From NCBI GenBank assembly GCA_903906315.1, contig CAIVJW010000293.1, forward strand, positions 1 through 64,000: DNA of 64,000 bases. The letters run 5' to 3'. Below, in pieces: positions 36,887 through 46,640 of this stretch; position 1 is the stretch's first letter, and the number at the start of each line of letters is the position of its first letter. The DNA is from an uncultured delta proteobacterium. GTDB lineage: Bacteria > Myxococcota_A > Polyangia > Polyangiales > Polyangiaceae. A program made the position numbers and the translations under genes. Under the pieces are notes generated by a model. That model was given only the letters and a program-made list of their open reading frames with translations. It was not told the DNA's origin and did no database searches.

Positions 36887-37252
36887 TCACTTCGGGTTTT
36901 CGAGGCGCTTCGTGTGCGGCTTGTTCGGGTTGTCGTTGTTGGTCGGCGCGGGCGCGGGCGCGGGCGTCGGCGGCTCGCGGTCCTTGTCGGCCTTCTGATC
37001 GTCGTCGAACTTGATGCCGGCGCGCGTCTCGGTGATCGCGATCTCGACGGCCGCGAGCGCCTTCACGCGGTGGCCGCCCTTGTCGGGCGTCGCGGCGTCG
37101 AGGAGGCGCTTGGCTTCGACCAGCTTCTCGACGGCCTTGTGCATCGCCGGCTGCGGCTCGGCGGCGACGTCGCTGACGACGGCGCTGCGGCCGACGACGA
37201 GGGCGAGGGCCCCCGCGAGGAACAGGGTCGAGGCTTTCCACACGTTGATCAT
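36887..37252 (-). CDS. Small exported protein with Pro/Asn-rich tail
   Basis: The protein has 121 residues from ATG 37252. An uncleaved or cleaved N-terminal hydrophobic segment (about 7-22, STLFLAGALALVVGRSA) suggests export. A helical core follows (KAVEKLVEAKRLLDAATPDKGGHRVKALAAVEIAITETRAGI), then a disordered tail rich in Pro, Ala and Asn. The family is not recognised. Just upstream of the start is a perfect 12-base palindrome that overlaps the likely ribosome site. Confidence 0.75.
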   Translation of the reverse strand: MINVWKASTLFLAGALALVVGRSAVVSDVAAEPQPAMHKAVEKLVEAKRLLDAATPDKGGHRVKALAAVEIAITETRAGIKFDDDQKADKDREPPTPAPAPAPTNNDNPNKPHTKRLENPK

Positions 37253-37255
37253 GGC

Positions 37256-37267
37256 GAAGGTACCTTC
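37256..37267. promoter_or_regulatory. Palindrome GAAGGTACCTTC near a start codon
   Basis: A perfect 12-base palindrome lies four bases upstream of ATG 37252 on the minus strand and contains the GGAAGG ribosome-site sequence of that gene. It could be an operator or a translation-control hairpin; chance is also possible. Confidence 0.3.
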
Positions 37268-37405
37268 CGGGTGTCTCGGCGGCCGACGATTCGGCCGCGC
37301 AATCGGGGCACCGCGACGCTCTCGGACCGTCCGGCGCGTCGCGCGGCCCCGTTGGACGGGGCCGGCAGAGAAACGAAGCAAGCCGCCGCTCGGGCCAAGC
37401 CGAGG

Positions 37406-38131
37406 CTACATGCGCGTCGCGAGGGCGTCTCGGTCGCGGACGATGAACCTCCTACCCGCGACGTCGAGCAGACCTTCCCTGCGAAGCGCGCCGAGGGTGA
37501 GCGTCACCGTCTCGCGGGTGGACCCGATGCTTTGCGCGATCTCGAGGTGGGTGATCGGTGCCGAGATGAGCGCCCCGCGCGGCGTCGGGACCCCCCAGCG
37601 GTCCGCCGCCTGGAGCAGGAACTCGACGAGGCGCCCCTCCACGTTGCGGAAGAGCATGGATTCGATGCGGTTCTCGACCTGGCGCTGTCGATCGAGCAGC
37701 AGCGACACCACGGACGCGCCGAGCGTCGGGTCGGTCGACATGAGCTGCAGGACGAGGTCGAGGGGGACGCGGACCACCTCCGCCTCCTCCATCGCGAGGG
37801 CGGACTCGGTGTGCTTTCGCGAGCTGCCGAGGCAGGACTCGCCGATCACGTCGCCGCTGCCGCGATAGCCGAGCGGCACCGAGCGACCCTCTGGCGTCGC
37901 GCGCTCGACGCGCGCGCGGCCTCTCCCGAGGACGACGAGCGAAGCGGCTTGCGTGTCTTGCTGAACGATCCTGGTCTCGCCCGGCACGACCTCGACGGAG
38001 GCCGCGTCGGTGACCGCGTCGCGGGACTCGCGCGACGCGCGATCGAACATCGGAGACTGTCGCAGAGCCCGCTGGATGCGGCTCGTCGCGCTCTCGGTTC
38101 CCCCCCGCTGCGCTTCGTGAATCGTGACCAT
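37406..38131 (-). CDS. Crp/Fnr-family transcription regulator
   Basis: The protein has 241 residues from ATG 38131. The N-terminal cyclic-nucleotide-binding-type beta roll (about 25-145) contains VVPGETRIVQQDTQAASLVVLGRGRARV and GDVIGESCLG. The Crp-type winged helix (about 165-230) contains ALISAPITHLEIAQSIGSTRETVTLTLGALRREGLL, with the recognition helix around GSTRETVT. No N-terminal Fe-S Cys cluster is seen, so it is not a classical oxygen-sensing Fnr; the ligand is unknown. It is upstream of the small exported protein gene on the same strand (about 153 bases). Confidence 0.92.
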   Translation of the reverse strand: MVTIHEAQRGGTESATSRIQRALRQSPMFDRASRESRDAVTDAASVEVVPGETRIVQQDTQAASLVVLGRGRARVERATPEGRSVPLGYRGSGDVIGESCLGSSRKHTESALAMEEAEVVRVPLDLVLQLMSTDPTLGASVVSLLLDRQRQVENRIESMLFRNVEGRLVEFLLQAADRWGVPTPRGALISAPITHLEIAQSIGSTRETVTLTLGALRREGLLDVAGRRFIVRDRDALATRM

Positions 38132-38325
38132 GGTGGGTGCATCCTCGATGTGGAGCCGTCGTCGGCGCCGGAGTCTCGGAGGACCTTAGTACGCGCGTTG
38201 CGACCCGCCAGGGCGGACCGCGCCCGCCATTACCGAGGCTTCGCCATCGCAATGGGCGCCGCACGGAACCTGGCGTGGCTCAAGGCGTCGCTCCCATGGC
38301 GGGCGCGACGCGATGTCGCACGAAG

Positions 38326-41300
38326 CTAGGGGGTCGCCCGCAGGGCGATCACGACGTCGCGGTGCAGGGCCGCGTCCGCGCTCCGAGCGAACTCCTGGAA
38401 CGCGCCGTAGGCGTCGGGCTGCACGCGGCCGGCAGGTACGTCGACGACGCGCTGGAAGACGATCGCCGTGGGCTCCGCGCGATCGCCGATGGTCGCGGTG
38501 CGGGGCCCGTCCGCGGCCGTCACCGGCGCGAGCACCGTCACGACGCGCGCGCCGTCGGGCAGCTTCACGCGGAGCGACACCGAGGTGCGCGTCGCGAGCT
38601 GCTCCGAGAGGTAGAGCGGCGTCTCGCGGGCGGGCAGCGCCGCGAGCCCGCCGATGTTCACGAGGAACGGCGGCGAGAGGACGAGCTCGGCGCCGCGCGT
38701 TCGCGCGAAGCTCGCCGTCTCGACCTTCATCACGAGCGTGAGCGGCGCATCGAGGTCGGCGAGGTTCTTCACGTCGATCGAGATCAGGTGGGCACCGGGG
38801 AGCGCCTGCGAGAGCAGCCGTGACTCGATCGTGTCCTTCAGGCGCGCGTCGGGCAGCGTCTCGAGCGCCGCGCGCACCGCGATGGCGAACTTGCCCTCGA
38901 AGCGCTGCTCGAGGTCGAGGCGCGCGGAGCCGTCGGGCGAAAGCTCGGCCGTGCCCTCGTACGTCACGCCGTCCTGCGGCCCCGTGGTCGGCGTCGTCTC
39001 GCGAGGCGTGCTCGGGACGAGCACCGCCGCGGGCTGCCCGCGCAGCGAGCTCGGCAGCCAGCCGTACGGCGCGAACTTGTCGCGCACGAGCATCCACCGC
39101 GGGCCCCGCTCGGTGCTCACGCGCACCGCGACGGCGCCGAACGACTCGGCCTCGCTCATCGGCCCCCGGCTCGGCGGCGTGAGCCGGTCGCGGACGACAC
39201 CGAGCTTCGTGTCGATCCCGAGCAGGCGGCAGAGGTACATGAACGCCTCGGTGCGGTTGCCGCTCTTGCCGAGCACCACGCGCCGAGGGTCGCTCTCGCG
39301 CCCGTTCTCCACGTTCGCGAGCACCCAGTGGTAGATGCGGCGCGCGCGGTCGTCGAGCGATGCGGGCATCGGGCCGAGGCCGTCCTCCTGATCGGCCGGG
39401 GATTTCATGCGCGGCGCGTCCTTCGCCGGGGCCGCCGCAGGCCCGCTCCGCACGATCGACTCGGCCACGCGCGCGAGGCGCGGGTCGCGCGGCGTCTCGT
39501 CGCTCGCGGCGTCGACCATGCGTGAGAGCACCTCGCCGAGCGTGATGCCCCAGCCGATGCGCACGTTCGGCAGGAACTCCTGAATGGGCGCGCTGCCGGG
39601 CTCCTCGGGGAGCGCCGGGCTCTTGTCGACGCGCCAGCGCCGCGTGACGAGCGCGCCGCTCTCCGTCACGACGGGCGGAGGCACCTCACCGCCCGTCTCG
39701 ATGTCGAGCGGGCGGCTCTTCGGCGAGACGACGATGAACTCGCTGCGCCAGTAGGCGATCTTCTCCTCGCGGAAGAACCAGCGCGGCCCCTCGAAGATGC
39801 GCCCGCCGCCGCCGTCGCCGCCGAGCGTCGTGATGCTCTCCGTCTCGATGTAGTCGCCGACCTCGAGGTGCGGCATCGTCACCGTGGGCTTGCCGTCGAC
39901 GAGCTCGGGCTCGAGGACGCGCCCGTCCTTCTTGACCGTGCGGAGCTTGATGACGAGGCCTCGCGGCACGCGCTGCTCGGCGTGCTCCTCGATCGCCTCG
40001 CGCGACTGGATGAAGATGATCTCGTGCTCGAGCATCCGCGCGACGCCGCTCGGGTGGACCCAGATCGCGGAGTAGTCGAGGACGCGCGCGGCGGCCGCGG
40101 GCAGCTTCTGGCCCGTCGCCTCGAACTCGGCGATGACCTTCTTGCCGTCCATCCGAAACGGGGAGAGCTCGGTCACGCCCTCGACGAGCTCGATGGCCTC
40201 CCTTAGGCCGGCCGTGTCGGATCCCGTCTGGATCGCGTCGACGAGGGATCGATGGAGCGCCCCGCGATCCCCCCGCGCGTAGCGGGCGTCGGCGATCGCG
40301 AGGCGCGCGGAGGCGTCGGTCGGCTTCAGCGCCAGGGCGCGCTCGAGCTTGTCGAGCGTCTCGTCGCTCGACCCCGCGCGGGTGAGCAGGTCGGCGATGC
40401 GCAGCGCGATGTCCTTGCGGTCCTTGCGGCGCGATCCGAGGCGCTCGAGCTCCTTGATCGCCCCCTTGTAGTCGCGGCGCTCGAGCGCGCGCTCGAAGTC
40501 GAGCTCCGACTCCGGATCGAGGTCGCGGATGCGCGCGGCGACCTTGTCGGCCTCGGCGACGTAGCCCTGCTCGTCGTAGAGCTTGAGCAGCGCGCCGAGC
40601 GCCTCGACGTCGTCGGGGAAGCGCGCGGCCGCGTCCTTGATGGCGCGCGACTGCTCCGGCTTCCAGCCGATGCGGCCGTACATCTGCGCGAGGCCCTTGC
40701 GGATGTCGGGCACCTCGCGGAACTCGTCGGCGAGGGCGGCGACCTTCGGCGCGGCCTCCGGGAGGCCCTGCTTGTCGGCCGCGTCGAGCGCGAGCCAGAG
40801 GCGCGGCCACCAGAGGTGCGCGTCCTTCGCGGCGGCGCGCGCGCGCACGTCCTTGACGAGATCGCGCGCCTCGCCTGGCGGGAAGATCGGGTCCTTCTCG
40901 GTGAAGATGGCCTGCATCGCGAGCGCGGGGCCGGTCGCGCGGGCCGGGTCCTTCACGAGCGGCTCGATGAGCACGTCCGCGACGTCGTCCTGCGACTCGA
41001 CGTGCGCGAGGTAGGCGGCGAGGTAGCGCGAGGTGGCGTCGGTGACGCCGACGGGCGCGGGAGAGCGAGGCGTACCGGCTTGCGGCGGCACGCCGAGCGC
41101 GATGAGGAAGCCGTCGAGCGGGTTCGGGTCGGCGAGGACCTCGGGCGGCGTGACGGCGTACGGGGGGCCGGGGTCGACCGAGCTCTCGAGGTCCGCCGGC
41201 GTGCCCGCGGGGGTCATCACGCGGATCGAGGTCTCGGGCGTACCGACGCGCGCGAGGATGCGGTGGCGGCCCGCCGTGAGCCGCACGTGGGCGCCGAAGC

Positions 41301-42243
41301 GCGGCCAGACGCCCCACTGGCGCGTGTCGCGCGCGAGCACCTCGACGTCGTCCACGCGCACCGAGTAGGCGCCCTGCACGGCGATCGTGACCTCGCGCTC
41401 CGCGGGCGCGTCGACGAACGTCTCGGCGTAGAACACGCCGCCGCCGACGGGCTCGGTCGCGCGGACGATGCAGCCGCGCCGGTCGCTCTTGAGGACGCGC
41501 GGCGCCTCGAGGCGGCGCGGATCGCGCGGGAAGACGAGCGGCCAGGGGCCGGGGCGCTCGGGGTCGAAGCGGCCGCGGTGATCGGTCGGCGCGTGGTGCC
41601 CGAAGGGGCCCGCGAGGCGGGCGCGTTCGACGCAGCCGTACTTGCGCGCGAGCGCGTCGAGCACGCTGCCGCCGGGCAGCTCGGCGGCGACGGCGCCGCG
41701 CAGGCCGTCGACGCTCCACCACTCGACGAGCTCGCCGCGCGCGCGCCAGCCCACGTTGCCGGGGTGATCGATCGTGCGGACGACGACGTCCTTCGCCTTG
41801 CCCCAGAGGCCCTGCACGCTCGATCGGAGGCGCAGGAGGTGGTTGGCGGAGAACCACCCGACGAGCGGCGCGTCCGGCGACGCGGACGACCGCGCGGCCA
41901 CGAGCGCGTCGAGGTGGGCCGCGGCCGCGTCGGTGAAGCGGCCGTGCGCCTCGGCGTCGATCGCGCGGCCGAGCGAGGCGTAGAGGCCCTTCGCGTCGCC
42001 GAGCCGCTTGGCCGCGTCGGCGGCCCGGGTCGCGTCGCCGCCGGGGGCCACGAGCTCCGCGAGCAGCCAGCGGCCGACGACCTCGCCGTCGGTCGACGCG
42101 GCCGCGGCCTCGCGCGCGGCCTTCACGGGGTCGGCGGGCGCGGGCGCCGCGGCGGGGCCGCACGCCCCGATCGCGATCGCGACGCCGGCCGCGGTGACGA
42201 GCTTCGCCAGGAGCCTGGGCGCGCGGTGAGTGCGAGGGGCCAT
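38326..42243 (-). CDS. Large TPR lipoprotein with DUF3857 and degenerate transglutaminase domains
   Basis: The protein has 1305 residues from ATG 42243. A lipobox (AIAIGAC) marks an anchored lipoprotein. The middle third (about 450-680) has TPR-like helices. A DUF3857 beta domain follows (about 720-870: RVLDYSAIWVHPSGVARMLEHEIIF, PHLEVGDYIETESI). A transglutaminase-like domain (about 960-1090) contains ARRIYHWVLANVENGRESDP. The expected nucleophile Cys position reads Ser in LGKSGNRTEAF, and the usual His and Asp are missing, so it is probably not an active enzyme. The C-terminal 200 residues form another beta domain. The gene is the last of a run of three large minus-strand genes. Confidence 0.88.
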   Translation of the reverse strand: MAPRTHRAPRLLAKLVTAAGVAIAIGACGPAAAPAPADPVKAAREAAAASTDGEVVGRWLLAELVAPGGDATRAADAAKRLGDAKGLYASLGRAIDAEAHGRFTDAAAAHLDALVAARSSASPDAPLVGWFSANHLLRLRSSVQGLWGKAKDVVVRTIDHPGNVGWRARGELVEWWSVDGLRGAVAAELPGGSVLDALARKYGCVERARLAGPFGHHAPTDHRGRFDPERPGPWPLVFPRDPRRLEAPRVLKSDRRGCIVRATEPVGGGVFYAETFVDAPAEREVTIAVQGAYSVRVDDVEVLARDTRQWGVWPRFGAHVRLTAGRHRILARVGTPETSIRVMTPAGTPADLESSVDPGPPYAVTPPEVLADPNPLDGFLIALGVPPQAGTPRSPAPVGVTDATSRYLAAYLAHVESQDDVADVLIEPLVKDPARATGPALAMQAIFTEKDPIFPPGEARDLVKDVRARAAAKDAHLWWPRLWLALDAADKQGLPEAAPKVAALADEFREVPDIRKGLAQMYGRIGWKPEQSRAIKDAAARFPDDVEALGALLKLYDEQGYVAEADKVAARIRDLDPESELDFERALERRDYKGAIKELERLGSRRKDRKDIALRIADLLTRAGSSDETLDKLERALALKPTDASARLAIADARYARGDRGALHRSLVDAIQTGSDTAGLREAIELVEGVTELSPFRMDGKKVIAEFEATGQKLPAAAARVLDYSAIWVHPSGVARMLEHEIIFIQSREAIEEHAEQRVPRGLVIKLRTVKKDGRVLEPELVDGKPTVTMPHLEVGDYIETESITTLGGDGGGGRIFEGPRWFFREEKIAYWRSEFIVVSPKSRPLDIETGGEVPPPVVTESGALVTRRWRVDKSPALPEEPGSAPIQEFLPNVRIGWGITLGEVLSRMVDAASDETPRDPRLARVAESIVRSGPAAAPAKDAPRMKSPADQEDGLGPMPASLDDRARRIYHWVLANVENGRESDPRRVVLGKSGNRTEAFMYLCRLLGIDTKLGVVRDRLTPPSRGPMSEAESFGAVAVRVSTERGPRWMLVRDKFAPYGWLPSSLRGQPAAVLVPSTPRETTPTTGPQDGVTYEGTAELSPDGSARLDLEQRFEGKFAIAVRAALETLPDARLKDTIESRLLSQALPGAHLISIDVKNLADLDAPLTLVMKVETASFARTRGAELVLSPPFLVNIGGLAALPARETPLYLSEQLATRTSVSLRVKLPDGARVVTVLAPVTAADGPRTATIGDRAEPTAIVFQRVVDVPAGRVQPDAYGAFQEFARSADAALHRDVVIALRATP

Positions 42244-42302
42244 CGGGCCGCGGATCTAGCGCGAACCCGCGGGCGTTGCGAGGGGCAGGCGGGCGGGCGC
42301 GG

Positions 42303-44351
42303 CTACTTGGGAGGCTCGGGCTCCGAGCACGTGCCCGCGATGCACTGGAGGGTGCCGCAGCAGTCCGTGCTCTTCTTGCATGCGTCGAACTCGGCCGAGC
42401 AGAGGTTCGACGAGTTGGCGCAGACGTACTCGCCGGCCTTCGGGTTGCAGAAGCCGTCGCAGCACTCGTCGCCGGACTCGCAGCCGACGCCGACCTTCTT
42501 GCACGGGTCGAGCGCCCAGAATCCGCGGCTGTTGGCCGACCCGAGCTCCTGCCCGGGGACGTAGAAGGCCGGGTGCGACGGGTCGACGCCGTCGGCTGCG
42601 TCGGCGTCGAACGCGGCGATCCAGAGGCGCTTCGTCTTCGAGGCGTCGCCCGTGAGCTTGTTGCCGTACGTGCGGCGCGAGGTGAAGAGCAGCCAGTAGT
42701 AGCCGCCCGACGCGACCGGCGCGAAGCCCGGCTCGAAGTTGAGCGCCTCGTCGCGCTTGCCGCCCGGCATGGCGCCGTCGCCGTTCACCTTCGCGAGGTA
42801 GGTGACCTGCCGCGTGGCGACGTCGATCGCGTAGAGCTTGCCGGTGTTGAACGGGACGCTCGACAGGTCGTCGCCCGTGCCGTCCTGGTAGATGACGAAT
42901 CGGCTGTCGGGCGTGAAGACGGGCCACGAGAAGTGGCGGCCCTCGGGCGGCGTCGCGAGCACGTCGTAGCCCGTGAGCTTGCGGGCCGCGTCGTCGTACG
43001 CCATGAGCGCGATCTTGCTCCTGTACGGCGGGAGCGGGGACCGATCGACGAACACGAGCCGCTTGCCGTCGTTCGAGAACGAGGGCGTCTGCGCGTACAT
43101 GCCCTCGATGCCGCTGCCGGCGACGGGCGTCCCGTCGCGCAGGCGCAGCTCGCTCGTCCAGGGGCCTCCCTTGAGGGTCATCTGGTTGGGCGGGCCCTCG
43201 GCGACCGGCGCCGCGTTCGTCACGAGGACCGTCCCGCCCTTGGGGTAGAGCGCGGCGAAGGCGCCCTTGCGCTTCTCGTCCCACAGGTTGGTCGGGACGC
43301 CGCCCGTCAGGTCGAAGGTGCCGCCGACGCCGATCTCGTAGTTGGCCGCGGCGGCCGTCGAGCCGTCGGCCGAGATGCTGTGGCAGACCGTGCACTTGCC
43401 CAGCACGACCTCGGGTTGCGAGCTCGTGCCTTTGACGCGCATGATCGCGCCGTTCTTCTCTTGCGTCTTCGGGTCGACGGCGAGCGGCGAGTCGTAGGTG
43501 TTGTAGTAAATCGTGCCGTGGAGCGTGCCCTTGGCGACGCGCCACGTCTGGGTGAGCGGCCCGTACTTGGTGCCGCCGGCGATCTTCGCGACCGTTACCG
43601 TGAGCGTCCGCCCGCCCGACGAGAGGCCGATCGTGTCCCACGAGGCCTGGCTCATCGCGAGCGAGGCGCCGTCGTCGAAGAAGCCCTCGTAGTCGACGCC
43701 CGTGCCGGTCACGTGCAGGTAGAACTTTTCCGCGGGGACGGCGCCCGGCGCGAACTGCACCGCGGGCGCCGCGATGCCGCGCGCGAAGACGGTGCCGTCG
43801 TAGGGGTAGACGAGGCTCCACCCCTTGTCCGTGGCGCCGCCGTCGCTGCCGAGGAGCTTCTTCGCGTCGCGCGAGAGGGAGTCGCCGTTCTCCTGCCAGT
43901 GCAGGTTGACGAGGAGCGTGGTCTCGCCGTGGGCGCCGCCGTTCTCCGCGATGACCTGGATCTCGCCGCCGGCCTTGCCGTTCGCCGTGAAGAGGCCGTC
44001 GTTGGTGATCGTGCCCGCGTTCGAGGACCCGAGCGAGAAGTGCGCGGAGACCTTCTGGCCGTCGGCGTCCGTCGCGGAGAACTGCACCGTGGCGCCCGCG
44101 GCGCCGAGCTCGACCGCGAGGGTCGGCTTCGACGGCGAGACCACGAGGGCCTTCGCGCTGCCCGCGTCGAAGAGGGCGCTGCCGCCGCCGGACCCGCCGG
44201 CGTTGCCGCCGCCGTTGCCCGTCCCGTCGTCGGGCGGCAGGACGAACTCGGGCTTGCCGCAGGCCGCGGCCCACGCGGCGCCGAGCGCCAGCGCGAGGGG
44301 GAGGGTGGCGAGGCCGGCCCGGCGGAGTCGAAGCGAAACCATCGCGCGCAT
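42303..44351 (-). CDS. Beta-propeller lipoprotein with CxxCH motif and Cys-rich C-terminus
   Basis: Start taken as ATG 44351 (682 residues); ATG 44342 is close. The signal ends in a lipobox (AAWAAACG), followed by a Gly/Asn-rich linker. Residues about 70-150 resemble an Ig-like or big-type beta domain. At about residue 320 is GKCTVCHSIS, a single c-type haem-binding CxxCH. A TolB/WD40-like propeller follows (SFSNDGKRLVFVDR, PVFTPDSRFVIYQDG). The end has paired Cys motifs (CESGDECCDGFCNP, CKKSTDCCGTLQC). It is likely a surface or periplasmic electron-transfer or binding protein; haem attachment is inferred only from the motif. Confidence 0.85.
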   Translation of the reverse strand: MRAMVSLRLRRAGLATLPLALALGAAWAAACGKPEFVLPPDDGTGNGGGNAGGSGGGSALFDAGSAKALVVSPSKPTLAVELGAAGATVQFSATDADGQKVSAHFSLGSSNAGTITNDGLFTANGKAGGEIQVIAENGGAHGETTLLVNLHWQENGDSLSRDAKKLLGSDGGATDKGWSLVYPYDGTVFARGIAAPAVQFAPGAVPAEKFYLHVTGTGVDYEGFFDDGASLAMSQASWDTIGLSSGGRTLTVTVAKIAGGTKYGPLTQTWRVAKGTLHGTIYYNTYDSPLAVDPKTQEKNGAIMRVKGTSSQPEVVLGKCTVCHSISADGSTAAAANYEIGVGGTFDLTGGVPTNLWDEKRKGAFAALYPKGGTVLVTNAAPVAEGPPNQMTLKGGPWTSELRLRDGTPVAGSGIEGMYAQTPSFSNDGKRLVFVDRSPLPPYRSKIALMAYDDAARKLTGYDVLATPPEGRHFSWPVFTPDSRFVIYQDGTGDDLSSVPFNTGKLYAIDVATRQVTYLAKVNGDGAMPGGKRDEALNFEPGFAPVASGGYYWLLFTSRRTYGNKLTGDASKTKRLWIAAFDADAADGVDPSHPAFYVPGQELGSANSRGFWALDPCKKVGVGCESGDECCDGFCNPKAGEYVCANSSNLCSAEFDACKKSTDCCGTLQCIAGTCSEPEPPK

Positions 44352-44501
44352 CCTACGGGCGCGAGCGACGCGCCGCAAAGGAGGGAGGGAAGCGCGCGCG
44401 CCGCGTCGGCCCGGCGCGGAGGGGCGTTCGACCGGAACGCCAGCGGCGCCCTCGTGGCGAGGTCTCAGCTCCGCGCGCGTGCAGGGCCGCGCGCTGCGGA
44501 T

Positions 44502-46640
44502 TCAGCGGTCCTGCAGCGCCCCCGAGAGCTGGTGCAGGAGCGCGCTCTGCTCCTGCACGGCGTCCTCGGCCGGGCGCGTCGCGCGGAGCGCCGCGAGATC
44601 CTCGCGCGCGGCTCTCAGCGCGCGCTCGAGGTCGTGGTGTGTGGCCTGGGCACCGTCCGTGCGCTCGTCGTCGAGCTCGCGCTCGAGCTGCGTGATGCGC
44701 CACCGCGCGGCCACCAGGTCGGCCTCGCAGTTCGCCGCGGCCTGCGCGAGCGAGTCCAGGCGCGCGGTCAGGTCGAGGACCAGGCCCGCGGGGGCCGTGG
44801 CCGCTTCGGCGGGCGGCGGCGTGCTCGGGGGCCGCGCGGTCTCGAGCTCGGCGACGAGCTCGCGGCCGATGCGCTCGCCCTCGCGCAGATCGCGCTGCAG
44901 CTGCGCGACGACCTGACCGCGCTCGCGAAGGAGCGCCTCCAGCCGCCCGATCTCCGCGGCGGCGGCCTCGTCCTCGACGGGGAGCACCGCGCGCCGCGCG
45001 ATCTCGTCGGCGCTCGCCTCGAGGACGGCCACCTCGTCGCGCAGACCGTCCACCTCGTTGGCGAGCGCGTCGGCCTGCGCGACGGCGGCGTCGCGGCTGC
45101 GCGCAGCCTCGCCGAGGCGCTGCTCGGCGGATCGGAGCGACTCGGCGAGCTCGTCGGCGCGCAGGGCGGCGCCGTCGCGCTCGGAGAGGGCGGCGTGGAG
45201 CTCGCGCTCGGTCGCCGCGCGCAGGCGGGTCACGTCGTCCAGCAGGGTTCGCGCGAGCGCGAGCTCGCCCTCCCGGTCGGCGAGGCGTGCGCGCGCCTCG
45301 TCGCGCTCGGCCACGGCATCGAGCACGCGCTGGCCGGCCGACTCGATCGCGTCGTCGCGGTCCTCGATCTCCGGGAAGATTGGGTTCGGCGGCGGCCTCG
45401 GGACGGTCTGCAGCTCGCTCGGCTCCGGCATCGGCGGCGGCACCACCCGGGTCGTCGCCACCTGGTCGAGCTCGCCCTCGAGCTCGGCGATGCGCGTGCG
45501 GGCGAAGTCGAGCTCGCCGGCGAGGGCGGTCGCGTGCTCCTTCGGCATCGGCGCGTCGAGCACGCCGCGCGCGAGGCCGAGGTCGACCTCGGCCTTGGTG
45601 CGGGCGCGCTTCTCGTCGTCGAGCTGCTTGGTCAGGCGGGCCGCGCGATCGCGCTGACGGCGCAGCTCCTCCTCGAGGTCGCGGAGGTCGTGCCCGAGCC
45701 GCTCGGCGCGGACGTGCGCGTCGCCCGCGCGGCCCTCGACCTCCCGTAGCCGCCGGGCCTTGTCCTCGATCGCGGCCTCGAGCTCCGCGACGCGCGTCGC
45801 CAGCGCGGCCTGCGCCCGGGCCTGCCGCTCGCCCTCGCCGCGCTCGCGCTCGCGCATCCGCTCGAGCTCGGTGCCGAGCATCGACACGCGCGTCTGCGCC
45901 TCGGTGAGCGCCAGCACGCTCGAGGAGGGCGGATCGTCGGACGCGGCCTCCGCGATCGCGATGTCGGCGAAGGGCAGCTCGACGACCGTGAACGGCTCGA
46001 GGTGCGTCGGGCGCTCGCCCGCGACGGCGACGAACCACTCGGGCTCCTCGGTGGTCTCGATCAGCGACGTGTCGACCGAGACCTCGACCTCACCGTCCGG
46101 CGCGAAGTCGACGACGGAGTAGCCGACGAACGGCGCCTGCCCGAGCATGCGGACGACCGGGAACTGCAAGGCGACGGCGTCGTAGAGCTGGTAGTAGTCG
46201 ATCCGCGTCGCCCCGATCGCCGGCGCGCGCGCGAGCAGCGGCCGGGTGACGGTCGGGTTCGGCGTCGCGGCGACGAGCACCCCGTTCGCGGGCAGGAGGC
46301 GCCGCGCGCGCCGGAGGATCTCGCTCGCATCCGCGAAGGCCGAGAGATCAGGCACGACGACGACGTCGAACGCGCCGTCCCGCACCCCGAGATCGCCCTC
46401 GAGCACGGCGAACGCGACGGCCTTCGGCCCCGGCCCCGCGGCGCCGGCGCGCGCGATCGCCTCGGCCGTGCGGGCCGGATCGGGGTCGTAGGCGTGCACC
46501 AGGCGCGCCCCGCGCGGAGCCAGGCGTTCGGCGAGGCCGAGCGTCGCGTCGCCGAGCACCGCGACCCGACGGCCGCGCACCAGCGTCTCCAGGACCGCGC
46601 CGAGCACGACGGACGGGTGCATGGAAGCGGAGAGCTTCAT
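44502..46640 (-). CDS. Methyltransferase-like domain fused to a long coiled coil
   Basis: The protein has 712 residues from ATG 46640, with GAGG seven bases upstream. The first 180 residues have a SAM-methyltransferase-type fold (VLGDATLGLAERLAPRGARLVHAYDPD, DGAFDVVVVPDLSAFA, NGVLVAATPNP), but the glycine motif I is degraded (G-D-A-T-L-G), so activity is uncertain. Residues about 250-700 are almost entirely Glu/Arg/Ala/Leu-rich heptads broken by a Pro-rich hinge near 415-430 (VVPPPMPEPSE). The coiled-coil half suggests a structural or polar scaffold. No transmembrane segment is present. Confidence 0.83.
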   Translation of the reverse strand: MKLSASMHPSVVLGAVLETLVRGRRVAVLGDATLGLAERLAPRGARLVHAYDPDPARTAEAIARAGAAGPGPKAVAFAVLEGDLGVRDGAFDVVVVPDLSAFADASEILRRARRLLPANGVLVAATPNPTVTRPLLARAPAIGATRIDYYQLYDAVALQFPVVRMLGQAPFVGYSVVDFAPDGEVEVSVDTSLIETTEEPEWFVAVAGERPTHLEPFTVVELPFADIAIAEAASDDPPSSSVLALTEAQTRVSMLGTELERMRERERGEGERQARAQAALATRVAELEAAIEDKARRLREVEGRAGDAHVRAERLGHDLRDLEEELRRQRDRAARLTKQLDDEKRARTKAEVDLGLARGVLDAPMPKEHATALAGELDFARTRIAELEGELDQVATTRVVPPPMPEPSELQTVPRPPPNPIFPEIEDRDDAIESAGQRVLDAVAERDEARARLADREGELALARTLLDDVTRLRAATERELHAALSERDGAALRADELAESLRSAEQRLGEAARSRDAAVAQADALANEVDGLRDEVAVLEASADEIARRAVLPVEDEAAAAEIGRLEALLRERGQVVAQLQRDLREGERIGRELVAELETARPPSTPPPAEAATAPAGLVLDLTARLDSLAQAAANCEADLVAARWRITQLERELDDERTDGAQATHHDLERALRAAREDLAALRATRPAEDAVQEQSALLHQLSGALQDR

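Noticed and set aside
42276-45749. A 1157-codon plus-strand open frame across two minus-strand genes
   Set aside because: It spans two unrelated, well-supported genes and the gap between them, and its Arg/Ala/Val-rich product has no domain.
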